DNA of 12,788 bases from Caldilinea sp. (lineage in GTDB: Bacteria; Chloroflexota; Anaerolineae; Caldilineales; Caldilineaceae), in contig JAPLGY010000239.1 of assembly GCA_026389955.1 (NCBI GenBank), positions 1 to 12,788 of the forward strand, given 5' to 3'. Shown piece by piece: positions 1 to 8,500 of the stretch. How positions within the stretch are numbered: the first letter of the stretch is position 1; each line of letters begins with the position of its first letter. The notes beneath the pieces were generated by a model, which ran no database searches, was not told the origin of the DNA, and worked only from the letters and a program-made list of their open reading frames with translations. Position numbers and translations under genes: made by a program.

Positions 1-1447
1 GCTGGACGGTTTCGTTGGTCGGCGCGGAGAAGTGCAGCTGGGCGGTGAGCGGGCGCACAGCGCGGATCTCGCGGGTGAGCACGGCGACCTTGTCGGCCTC
101 CGCCAGTGCCTGGTAGTCGGCAAAGATCCCATAGGTGGCGAGGATCTCGGCGATGGTTTCTCGGTGGCGCGAGGAATGCTGGCGGATGTCGAGCATGGCC
201 AGGTGAAAGCCGAAGACCTCGACCTGGCGGATCAGCGTGCGCAGGCGGCCGTGGGCGAGCCGTTCGCCTTTGTTGGCGAGCAGGCTGCGTTCGATAACGC
301 GCAGATCGCGCATCAGCTCATCGACGTCGTGGTAGGCGCGCGGGTTGCGTGAGCGGTTGTCCCAGGGGTGCTCGTTTTCGGCGCGCGTGGCGCGCAGCCT
401 GCGAAAGACAAGAATCAGCTTTTGGCGGTAAGGTTCCATGCGGAACCGTTCGAGCACTTCCAGCTCTTCTTCGGGGACCAGCTTGAGGTCGGCGGCGATG
501 CTCTCCCGCAGTTCGTCGCTGACCGTGACGCGGGTGGTTGCTGGGATCAAGTGGTGGTAGAGTTCATCGATCGCGATGTTGTACTGTTTGAGGGCTGTCT
601 CTTTCATGGCGCGCAGCGCCTCTTCGGTCATGGCCAGCGTGACGAAGGGGTTGCCGTCTCGATCGCCGCCGATCCAGGAGCCATAGCGCAGGAAGGGGGG
701 GATGCGGAACTTGACTGTGGGAAAGACTTCGGCCAGCCCGCGTTCCAGTTCCTCGTAGATTTTGGGGATCAGCTTGAAGATGGTGACTTCGTAAAAATAG
801 AGCCCGGTGCGCACCTCGTCCATGACGGTGGGGGGGCGGTCGCGTCGTTCGTCGCCTTGCCAGAGCAGGGCGATGTCTTCGCGCAGCTGTTCGCGCAGCT
901 CGTTGGCTTCGCTGGGCAGCAGGCCGGGGATGGTGAGGGTTTCGAGGGTTTCGCTGAGCGTGCGCAATTTGGTCAGGATGGTCTGGCGTTTGGTTTCGGT
1001 GGGGTGGGCGGTGAGCACGGGCACGATGTAAAGCGCGTCGAGAATGTGCTGTACATCGGCTGCGCTCAGCCCTTCTTCGTGTAGTTTTGCAACCGATTCA
1101 GCCAGCGTCTCGCGCATGGGGATGCCGGTGGTCTGTGCCTCGCGGGCGCGGTCGCGCAGGATTTCAATGCGCTGTTCGTCTTCGGCCAGGTTGACCAGTT
1201 GGAAATAGGTGGTGAAGGCTTTGAGCACTGCCAGGGCGCGTGGCAGGTCTTGGATCAGGGGAGGCATCAGCTCTTTGATCGCCTCGGCCGTGCCGGGGAT
1301 ACCGGCCCGCCAGGCTTTGGAGAGGGCGCGCACCTGTTCTTCGAGTTCGAAGACGGCCTGGCCTTCCTGTTCGATGATGATTTCGCCCAGCATATCGCCG
1401 AGCAGGTGGATATTGGCGCTGAGGCGTTGTTGTTGGGCTTCGTTCAT
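1..1447 (-). CDS. ppc: Phosphoenolpyruvate carboxylase, N-terminal 482 residues (3' end outside the window)
   Basis: Carboxylates phosphoenolpyruvate with bicarbonate to oxaloacetate in the cytoplasm, an anaplerotic reaction. The reading frame is open from ATG at 1447 to the left edge. Visible family signatures: the first active-site motif [13 protein letters not shown] at residues 144-156, with the catalytic His at 148; the [11 protein letters not shown] stretch near 210-220; the glycine-rich [15 protein letters not shown] segment at 256-270; and [15 protein letters not shown] at 412-426. The family is usually about 880-950 residues, so roughly the N-terminal half is present. The second active-site segment and C-terminal catalytic loop lie beyond the edge. 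The start ATG overlaps the stop of leuB (ATGA, 1447-1444), and no clear Shine-Dalgarno sequence precedes it, so translation probably depends on coupling to leuB. I see no frameshift in the visible part. Identity is very secure; the allosteric type cannot be judged without the C-terminus. Confidence 0.97.
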   Translation of the reverse strand, partial: MNEAQQQRLSANIHLLGDMLGEIIIEQEGQAVFELEEQVRALSKAWRAGIPGTAEAIKELMPPLIQDLPRALAVLKAFTTYFQLVNLAEDEQRIEILRDRAREAQTTGIPMRETLAESVAKLHEEGLSAADVQHILDALYIVPVLTAHPTETKRQTILTKLRTLSETLETLTIPGLLPSEANELREQLREDIALLWQGDERRDRPPTVMDEVRTGLYFYEVTIFKLIPKIYEELERGLAEVFPTVKFRIPPFLRYGSWIGGDRDGNPFVTLAMTEEALRAMKETALKQYNIAIDELYHHLIPATTRVTVSDELRESIAADLKLVPEEELEVLERFRMEPYRQKLILVFRRLRATRAENEHPWDNRSRNPRAYHDVDELMRDLRVIERSLLANKGERLAHGRLRTLIRQVEVFGFHLAMLDIRQHSSRHRETIAEILATYGIFADYQALAEADKVAVLTREIRAVRPLTAQLHFSAPTNETVQ

Positions 1448-2526
1448 AGGTGGGCTGCGACCAGGTCTCCCATGGTGGTGGTGCCGACCACCTCGCTGTT
1501 CGGGTCGGCGATGTCGCCGGTGCGGATGCCTGCTGCCAGCACGGCGTCGACGGCGGCTTCGACGGCCTGTGCCTCTGGTTCAAGTCCCAGGCTGTGGCGC
1601 AGCAGCATGGCGACGCTGAGGATGGTGGCCAGCGGGTTGGCGACGTTTTTGCCGGCGATATCGGGGGCGCTGCCGTGGATCGGTTCGTAGAGGCCGAGGG
1701 GCAGCTGGTGGCGGTTGTGTTTGTCGCCGAGGCTGGCGGAAGGGAGCATGCCCATCGAGCCGGCCAGCATCGAGGCTTCGTCGGTCAGAATATCGCCGAA
1801 GAGATTTTCGGCCACGATGACGTCGAAGCTGGCGGGGCGGCGGATCAGGTGCATGGCCATGGCGTCGACCAGGACATGTTCGAGTTCGACGTCGGGGTAC
1901 TCCTGCATGACTTCGACGGTGACGCGGCGCCAGAGGCGGCTGGAGGCCAGGACATTGGCTTTGTCGACGCTGGCCAGTTTTTTGCGTCGGCCGCGTGCCG
2001 CTTCGGCGGCCAGGCGCACGACCCGTTCGATCTCAGGTCGTGTGTAGAGCATGGTATCGAAGGCCTGGTAGCCTTCGGTGCCGGCCTCCTGGCGGGGTCC
2101 GAAATAGGCGCCGCCGGTCAGCTCGCGGATCACCAGCAAGTCGGTGCCGGCCAGCACGGACTCTTTGATAGCGCTGGCGTGGATCAACTCCGGCTGCATT
2201 TTGACCGGGCGCAGATTGGCGAAGAGGTTGAGGGCTTTGCGGAGGCCGAGCAGCCCGCGTTCGGGGCGGTCGGGGGCGTTGGGGTTGTCCCACTGGGGGC
2301 CGCCGACGGCGCCGAGCAGCACGGCATCTGCCTGCAGGCAGGCTTTTACGGTGGCTTCGGGCAGGCTGCTTCCGCAGCGGTCGATGGCGCAGCCTCCCAT
2401 CAGCTGCGGGTCGTAGGCGAAGGTATGGCCAAAACGCCGGCCGACCTTGTCCAGAATTTTTTGGGCTTCGTCGGTGACTTCTGGGCCGATCCCGTCACCG
2501 GCGAGCACAACAATTTTTGCTTGCAT
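1444..2526 (-). CDS. leuB: 3-isopropylmalate dehydrogenase
   Basis: NAD-dependent oxidative decarboxylation of (2R,3S)-3-isopropylmalate to 2-oxoisocaproate, the third step of leucine synthesis, cytoplasmic homodimer. The 360-residue product matches the usual 350-365. Visible: N-terminal nucleotide-fold start with DGIGPEV (11-17); the LeuB-type substrate segment from ERGLLGLRK to ANLRPVK (89-109) with Arg96 and Arg106; [10 protein letters not shown] (134-143); VDKANVL with Lys189; VDAMAMHL with Asp221; the metal-binding FGDILTDE with Asp245 and Asp249; and [13 protein letters not shown] plus NPLATILS (281-304). ERGLLGLRK and RELTGG favour LeuB over isocitrate or tartrate dehydrogenases. I chose the ATG at 2526 because AGAAGGGA lies seven bases upstream and the encoded start [17 protein letters not shown] matches the family; an upstream in-frame ATG at 2574 would add 16 poorly conserved residues. 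The stop overlaps the ppc start. leuA, leuC and leuD are not in this window. Confidence 0.97.
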   Translation of the reverse strand: MQAKIVVLAGDGIGPEVTDEAQKILDKVGRRFGHTFAYDPQLMGGCAIDRCGSSLPEATVKACLQADAVLLGAVGGPQWDNPNAPDRPERGLLGLRKALNLFANLRPVKMQPELIHASAIKESVLAGTDLLVIRELTGGAYFGPRQEAGTEGYQAFDTMLYTRPEIERVVRLAAEAARGRRKKLASVDKANVLASSRLWRRVTVEVMQEYPDVELEHVLVDAMAMHLIRRPASFDVIVAENLFGDILTDEASMLAGSMGMLPSASLGDKHNRHQLPLGLYEPIHGSAPDIAGKNVANPLATILSVAMLLRHSLGLEPEAQAVEAAVDAVLAAGIRTGDIADPNSEVVGTTTMGDLVAAHL

Positions 2527-2533
2527 CGGAATA

Positions 2534-2541
2534 TCCCTTCT
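2534..2541 (-). promoter_or_regulatory. Shine-Dalgarno sequence deciding the leuB start
   Basis: On the minus strand this reads AGAAGGGA, seven bases before the ATG at 2526. It supports that start over the longer in-frame ATG at 2574, which has no comparable site and would place this motif inside the coding region. Confidence 0.7.
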
Positions 2542-2580
2542 GTCGGCGAGCATCGTTTTGCGTAGTGTAGACAAATGGCA

Positions 2581-2616
2581 GAGACACAGATGCCGATTTG
2601 GGCAGGGCTGTGTCTC
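2581..2616 (-). promoter_or_regulatory. Strong hairpin in the leuB leader region
   Basis: A perfect nine-base inverted repeat, GAGACACAG (2581-2589) and CTGTGTCTC (2608-2616), encloses a second four-pair stem, TGCC (2591-2594) and GGCA (2601-2604), around a six-base loop. The two stems are separated by an unequal bulge (A against GGG). It lies 55 bases upstream of the leuB start. No T-run follows on either strand, so it does not look like an intrinsic terminator. It could be a structured 5' leader element, an mRNA-stabilising hairpin or, as a DNA dyad, an operator. The dyad is directly seen; any regulatory role is inference. Confidence 0.5.
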
Positions 2617-2642
2617 CGCGTCGTTGCGTGTCAGTTAGGTAC

Positions 2643-2672
2643 ATGATACGTCAAAGTCCACAAGAGTGCCAG
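2643..2672 (-). promoter_or_regulatory. Possible sigma-70-type promoter for leuB-ppc
   Basis: On the minus strand, CTGGCA (2672-2667) and TATCAT (2648-2643) are separated by 18 bases, a moderate match to TTGACA/TATAAT. Transcription would start near 2636, putting the 2581-2616 hairpin inside a leader of about 110 bases. It lies in the only gap between leuB and the upstream gene. This is a weak pattern match only. Confidence 0.2.
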
Positions 2673-2697
2673 AACGCGGCAATTCCAAATGAGCATT

Positions 2698-5262
2698 TCA
2701 ACGCACCTCGACAGAGGCGAGCACGGCCTCTGTGCCAAGGAGTGTGCCCTCTGAGGAGCGTATCTGCAGCCTTTCGCCCGTAGCGGAGTCGTACATGCCG
2801 CTGATCAGCGTATAGGTGCCGGGCGCAGCATCCGGCGCAACAGCAATCGTGTAGGGGTCAGCGATGGTATCGCCGGCAAACCATCGTTCTGTGGGGTTGC
2901 GGTCGCAGACGGGCATGCCATCTACCTGCCCGGCCTTGGCGGTGGTAGTGAGGTCGATGATCTGGTTGAAGACGGTGTAGGTCGCGTTCATCGGGCGCAG
3001 GGCTCGCCAGTAGAGCGTCAGGTGCACGGCCTTGCCGGGGGCTACTTGCGCCCGGTCGAGCGCATAGCCGAGCAGCTCGATTTCGTTGCCAAGGCGGTAG
3101 TTGAGCCGATGTGGGACAAGGGGATTGACGACGCGGCCGCGCCGGTCGACGAAGTGTGGGTCGGTCAATTGGGCGTTGAAGCGAGCTTCCATTGTCTCCA
3201 GCTCGACTGTTTCCACGGCATACTGCCCGGGCTGGTCGAAGAGATGGAGTTTGGGCTGGCCTTTGACCGTGACGATTTGGCGCGGGCTGAACTCGTTGGC
3301 CACATTGTCCAGCAGCGCCTGTACGGCGGCATCGGCCTGCGGTTCTGTGCGGCTGGCAACGACGTAGTATTGGTTGCCGCGCGGGCAGGTACCGGCGCCG
3401 CGCGTGTACCAGTCCACCACTTCAGGTTTTTCGTTTGTCAGAAAATTGCCGGCCCACCTATTGCTCGCATAGTCAAGGCCAATAACTTTCCAGCCGCTGC
3501 TGTGGGGGAACCCGAAAATTGCCACCTCGGGCGGGCTATCGAAGGGCATCCAGTAGCCGGCAGGGCGATTTTCCGGCCACGTGCGTAGAATCTCGACTTC
3601 ACTGTAGACAAAGAGACGGTAGAGGTAGAAGCCAAAGAGGCCGATCAGGGCGGCGGCGGCGAGTGCAGCGCCGGCCCATCCTTGTGCTGCACCGATGCGT
3701 TGGCGGGCAGCAGCGACAGCGCGTGCTGCCATCATTCCTCCCAGCAGCACCCATGGGATGAAGAAGGTATAGACGTGGGAATTGGGGCGTTGCACCACGA
3801 AGATCGAGAAGACAAACAGTGTGCCGAACCACCACCAGAGCAGCCGTTCGGCTGGTGCAACCCTGGGCAGCAGCCACGGTGCGAGCAGAAGCAGCACGAA
3901 GAAGCTCCACGTAGGGTCGGTGTTGCTAATGGTGGGCCAGCCGGGCCTGAGCGACAGAGCGATCAGGCCTGCACCGGCTGCAGCAGCGGCGAACCATGCC
4001 CACGGTCGGGGCAGATTGCGGGCATAGATTGTGGCCAGTGCTGCTGCGGTCAGTGTTATGAGCAGAAAGAGAGAGTAGGCCGTGCCGTACAGCGATGCCC
4101 GTGCAAAGAAGTCGGCCAGGTTGTTGTAGGGGAAGCCGCCTGCATCGACACGATAGCCGACTGCGTAGGCATAGGCCGTTGCAAAAGTCGGGTCGCGCGC
4201 GAACGGTACCACAAAGAGCAGCACTGGGCCGAGGAAGAGCAGCAGAGGGATGGGAAGAGTGCGCAGCAGGGGGGCAGGCTCGGTGCCTGAACGCCACAGC
4301 CGCCATAGAATATAGAGCACTGCTGCGCCGATGCCGACGGCTTCATAGTGGCCAAGCACACCTGCGGCCATCAGCAATGCGGCGACAGCCAGGTACCGCC
4401 ACAGGGCAATGCGCTGTTCCAGCATGCGCCACAACACGAGAATTGTCAGCACGACGGCGAGAAAGACCAGGCTCTGGTATTGGACGATCCGTGCAAATGC
4501 GACGAAGTAGCCGGTCAGTGCAGCCAGCATCCCTGCGCTGACAGCGGTGCTGGGGCCAAAGAGCCGTGAACCGAGCAAAAAGATGGCGGCCACTGCGGCC
4601 AGCCCTGCCGCAGTGAAGGGCAGCCGTGCAGCTGCCTCATCCATCTGACGTGTGACGGCGTAGGTTGCCGTCATCAGCAGGATTTCTCCTGGCATCTTCT
4701 GGTGGGCGAAGAGTGCGTTTTCATAGCCTTCGATGACTTCGCTGGCGCGCAAGAGAACGCGCGCCTCGTCGCCCTGAAATTCGCTGTAGCCGAGGTCTGG
4801 CACGCGCAGGGCCATGCCCACGGCGAGCACGAGCAGGAGGCCAAGCCAGAAGGCGCGGCGGCTGGGCCAGGTGCCCGCAGGAGAACTGCCCTCTTCTGCA
4901 CAGGAGGTGCGTTGCCGCCAGAGCGCAGTGGCTGCCACGGCGAGCATCCCATGGATCGGTGCAAGGATCTGCCAGCCTGCCACCCCTCCCGGCAAGAAGC
5001 TGACAACCAGCGCGGTCGTCATCAACAGCGCGAGCCCGATACCAAGCCCATAGAGAAATTTTTCGAGCCGATCTGCGTCGCTCCGGCCATAGCGGACGCC
5101 GAGCAGCCACTCTGCCACCAACACGCCGGGAGCACTGGCGGCCACCAGCACAAATGCGACGCGCACCGTCACCGGCAGGGCGGTCAGCCCTGCCATTCCA
5201 CCGGCCGCCATCCCAACAGCTCCCACAACAATGACGAGCCGCCGTCTGCCGCTGTGGGTCAT
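2698..5262 (-). CDS. GT39/ArnT-like polytopic membrane glycosyltransferase with C-terminal beta-rich domain
   Basis: Probable integral membrane glycosyltransferase of the GT-C fold (PMT/ArnT-like), which would use a polyprenyl-phosphate sugar donor and act on the outer face of the membrane. The 854-residue product has a dozen or so hydrophobic segments between about 8 and 610. The first large loop carries FQGDEARVL (162-170) with an Asp-Glu pair (165-166) in the position of the catalytic acidic motif of GT39 enzymes, followed by the FARIVQYQS segment (256-264), which resembles conserved loop sequence in this group. Residues about 610-715 form a soluble region. Residues 720-854 form a beta-rich domain (from LGNEIELLGYAL through LTLYWRAL to APGTYTLISGMYD) of a type I associate with Chloroflexota envelope proteins. 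ATG 5262 was chosen because GAGGT lies six bases upstream and the next residues lead into the first membrane helix; an in-frame ATG at 5433 would add 57 residues across the divergent spacer. Acceptor and donor are unknown. Confidence 0.82.
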   Translation of the reverse strand: MTHSGRRRLVIVVGAVGMAAGGMAGLTALPVTVRVAFVLVAASAPGVLVAEWLLGVRYGRSDADRLEKFLYGLGIGLALLMTTALVVSFLPGGVAGWQILAPIHGMLAVAATALWRQRTSCAEEGSSPAGTWPSRRAFWLGLLLVLAVGMALRVPDLGYSEFQGDEARVLLRASEVIEGYENALFAHQKMPGEILLMTATYAVTRQMDEAAARLPFTAAGLAAVAAIFLLGSRLFGPSTAVSAGMLAALTGYFVAFARIVQYQSLVFLAVVLTILVLWRMLEQRIALWRYLAVAALLMAAGVLGHYEAVGIGAAVLYILWRLWRSGTEPAPLLRTLPIPLLLFLGPVLLFVVPFARDPTFATAYAYAVGYRVDAGGFPYNNLADFFARASLYGTAYSLFLLITLTAAALATIYARNLPRPWAWFAAAAAGAGLIALSLRPGWPTISNTDPTWSFFVLLLLAPWLLPRVAPAERLLWWWFGTLFVFSIFVVQRPNSHVYTFFIPWVLLGGMMAARAVAAARQRIGAAQGWAGAALAAAALIGLFGFYLYRLFVYSEVEILRTWPENRPAGYWMPFDSPPEVAIFGFPHSSGWKVIGLDYASNRWAGNFLTNEKPEVVDWYTRGAGTCPRGNQYYVVASRTEPQADAAVQALLDNVANEFSPRQIVTVKGQPKLHLFDQPGQYAVETVELETMEARFNAQLTDPHFVDRRGRVVNPLVPHRLNYRLGNEIELLGYALDRAQVAPGKAVHLTLYWRALRPMNATYTVFNQIIDLTTTAKAGQVDGMPVCDRNPTERWFAGDTIADPYTIAVAPDAAPGTYTLISGMYDSATGERLQIRSSEGTLLGTEAVLASVEVR

Positions 5263-5500
5263 GGTAAGACCTCGATGTAATATAATTGGTGTCACGGCTG
5301 TAAACGAGATTAGGAGGGCGGCGGCACTTCGACCGACGAATCGTGCCCCAGCCCTGTTTAGACCAAAAAACTTGGGAATATGGGGGGGGCTCGACTGTTG
5401 CCCTATTTCTGCGCACAAATTTTTTCTATTCACATCTTTAGTGAGTATCTACAAAGAAAATACATGGCTTTGTGGCATTTGTCAAGGGATAAAAAATAGG
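5263..5500. other. Divergent intergenic spacer between the GT39-like gene and the SNF2 gene
   Basis: This 238-base spacer should hold both divergent promoters. The half next to the SNF2 gene (about 5410-5500) is AT-rich, unlike the rest of the window, and a run of eight G lies near 5382-5389. A TATAAT hexamer occurs on the plus strand at 5281-5286 without a good -35 partner. On the minus strand a TTTACA followed 16 bases later by TATTAC could serve the GT39-like gene and would give a very short leader ahead of its GAGGT site (5269-5273). I see no tRNA, terminator or mobile-element end. Reading frames cross the spacer in both directions but lack convincing starts or family similarity. Confidence 0.4.
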
Positions 5501-8500
5501 ATGTGCCAGTTGTTGTGGAATCTGATCGCTGTGCTGACAGGTAGTGAGCGAGTCTTTGCCGTGCTCGTGGCAGGATGTGTCATAGCAGTTGTCATGGTGT
5601 TCTTTGTCTGGCGGCGCAGATCGGTGTTGCGCCCGATCTCTGGCGCAGAACGATTTGACCTTGTGCCAGCAGGCAAGCCATACAGGCCGCACGGCGATCC
5701 CAATATTCCGAACTTCCGCAAACTCTCTCTGTTGCAGCAATGGGCGCTGACTGCCTGTGCCTGCAGCGACTATCGCAACGCACGCGGTTACAGGCACCGG
5801 GCGATGCTCAAGCGATCCCAACATCGTCTGAAAGGGGAGATCGCTCGTCACAAGAAAGAGTTGGTCAGATTCACGCCGCAGCTTGATGCGATCGACGCCC
5901 AAGAGAGTGCAGAGATGCGACGAGCGCTAGAGTCTTACTTGATTCAATCGAAGTTTGACGAGGTGCGTGGCGTCGGGCCATCGCTGCGTCAAGAGATCCT
6001 CTCTGTGCTCCAGCCCACAGCCCTCAACGATCTCTATGGGGCATATCGGGTGCGCGGTGTCGGCCCTGCCCGCCAACAGGCGATAACAGAATGGATTGCA
6101 AAGCAAAAGAAGCAGATCGCACACGATCCCGGTATAAATTTCCCGGAGAAACATGCGCTTATGGTGCGTTACGCGGAGCAACGGAAGGGGATCGAGTCCC
6201 AGATAACTGAAGAACAGGAACTGTTGGCACAGAAGACGTGTACACTGGAGAGAGTGACCTGTGCACTTGACCAGCTGGAAGAGATTCAGATCAGGCATTT
6301 CACGCGTGCTGTCCAGGGCTCGGCGTGCGACATTGCGCGGGTGGAAATGTTTGAGGCGGGTGTCTACAGTGTGTGGGAATCGCCGCCAGAGTGGTTTCTT
6401 TGTGCCGCCGATGATGTGCCTGATCGTGAACCTTCCGAGCGTTCTGGGCGGCATTGGTGGGCGGCGTGGGTTCAGCCGCTTTCGCTTGACCTGCGCTTGG
6501 ATCTCGGTGAGGGCGTGTTGCATGACGTCGATGTCAAAGTCGAGCCGGAGGAAAATGTCGAAGAGTCGGCGCGATCTGCTCAGCTGTGCGTAGCTGACGA
6601 GCCGCAAAAACCGGTCTTGGCGGTCGATTATCGACCTGATCAGGGATTGATTCTTGAGGCAGGATACGGCTCTACGGCGGAGACAATTGTTTACCTCAAG
6701 CATCAGAAGACAAGCAACGGCTTTGTGCCGGTGCGATCCAGCGATGGATTGGTGTGGGTGACGCTTCCCAAGAGTGATGCTGGGCGTGCACTCGTTGAGG
6801 CAGGCAGGCAGATCATTGAGCCGGAAGTTGTGCCCGATTTCTGGCTCAATGATCTGCCGAGTCTGAAATCGGAATTCACGCACCTATTGACCGACGCGGC
6901 GATGCGGATTGGGGTCATTGAGATTGAGGCGACGCCGATCGTGCGAGCTGATATCGACACTCCCGGTTGGCTGCGACTCCGGGTGGAGTACGAGGCCGGC
7001 GAACAGCGTTGGCCGCACCATGAATTTGTGGGCGGGAAACGCAGCGAACATATCCGATATGTCGGCGACTACCAGTGGGTGAAGACACAACAGACACAGA
7101 TTGACCATATCGAATCTGCGCTACAGCAACTCGAAGCACAGCAAGTTGGCGATACGTATCGCATTCCGCTCGCACAGTTTGCACGCTTGGATGAGTTTGT
7201 ATCGGCTGTCAACGGCAGGCTGGAAGCTGGCGACGAGTATTGCACCTTTTGTCAGGATCTGACCGATTTCAAGGCGGATCCGAACTATCAGCTGTCTGAT
7301 GCGCTTGAACGGGCCCTCACCGAACAGGCGCTGTTGCTTCGTCCCTATCAACGCGCCGGCATTCACTGGCTGGATTGGTTGCATCAGCATCATTTGAACG
7401 GTCTTTTGGCTGACGATATGGGATTGGGCAAGACGATGCAGGCGATCTGTGCTATGCGCCAGGCGTATACGCTGCACGGCAGCAACCAACACAGTCTGGT
7501 CATTGCGCCGAAATCTGTCATGGTACACTGGCAGCGCGAGTTTGGCAGGGTCTTTCCGGACATGCCTGTGTACCTGTATCATGGAAGTGCCCGAGATCGA
7601 GCACGAACGCTCATGTGCTGCAGCATGTGCCCTGCTGTATTTGTCACCACCTATGGAACGGTGGCAAAGGATATCGACCATCTTTCCTCTGTGTCTTTCT
7701 ACTTCCTGCTACTGGATGAAGCGACGAATATCAAGAACCCTTCTGCCCGACGCTCGCAGAGCGTCAAGGTGCTCAATGCCCAACACCGCATGGCCCTGAG
7801 TGGCACGCCCGTGGAGAATCGGCCTGGCGAACTGTGGTCAATCTTTGATTTTTTGATGGCTGGGCATCTTGGCCGGTACGGCACATTTGAACGGATATTT
7901 GAGGCCCCCATTCTTGCCGGCGACTCTAGCGCTGCGGAGCGGCTTGGGCGGCGTGTTGGGCCGTTCATGCTCCGGCGCGAGAAGCGCGATGTGGCCAAGG
8001 ATCTGCCCGAAAAAATAGAAATAAAAGAGTGGTGTGAACTCACTGGTGAGCAGCGCACACTGTACAAGTCTTTCCAAAGTGAATCAGAGCGGATTCGTGG
8101 TGCGCTGTCGCGTGGCGAGCAGGTGAACTACACCGGAACCATCCTTCCGCTGCTGACAAAACTGAAGCAGATTTGTGACCATCCAACTCTGGTGGACAGC
8201 ACGAAGAGAGAGATATGGAAGCGGTCGGAGAAATTCGACCTCATCTTTCAACAGATATGCGCCATCTACAAGCAACAAGAACAGGTTGTCATCTTCAGTC
8301 ATTTTCTTGGCATGCTGGATCTCCTTGAACGGGCCTGCCAGGCAGAGAACATTGGCTATATCCGTATTGACGGAAGCACCAATGACCGGCAGTCACTTGT
8401 GGACCGCTTCAATCGCAGTGATGTGCCTGTTGCCTTGTGCAGTCTGAAGACAGCCGCGTATGGGATCAACCTTTCGGCGGCCAACCACGTTATCCATGCT

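Noticed and set aside
1..75. Apparent frameshift near the left end of ppc
   Set aside because: Re-reading the codons from ATG 1447 gives a continuous PEP carboxylase sequence to the edge ([15 protein letters not shown], then APTNETVQ); the apparent shift came from a miscounted base.
1450..2565. Long open frame (371 codons) on the plus strand opposite leuB
   Set aside because: Its product is rich in Gly/Ala/Asp with no recognisable motif and mirrors leuB codons; LeuB on the minus strand has every family signature. It is a by-product of high GC.
2527..2697. T-box riboswitch upstream of leuB
   Set aside because: A GCCGCG stretch in the minus-strand sequence vaguely recalls the T-box core, but it lies far upstream of the hairpin, the conserved bases do not match, and no terminator/antiterminator pair with a T-run is present.
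5263..5433. 57-codon N-terminal extension of the GT39-like gene
   Set aside because: It crosses the divergent spacer. ATG 5262 has a GAGGT site six bases upstream and leads straight into the first membrane segment.
5231..5500. In-frame upstream extension of the SNF2 gene by 90 codons
   Set aside because: It would overlap the start of the divergent GT39-like gene and has no domain character or good ribosome site. A start at 5501 places the membrane helix right after the N-terminus.
5927..6883. 318-codon open frame on the minus strand opposite the SNF2 gene
   Set aside because: Its sequence is rich in Arg, His and Cys in an irregular way, without motifs, and mirrors the coding frame of the SNF2 protein.
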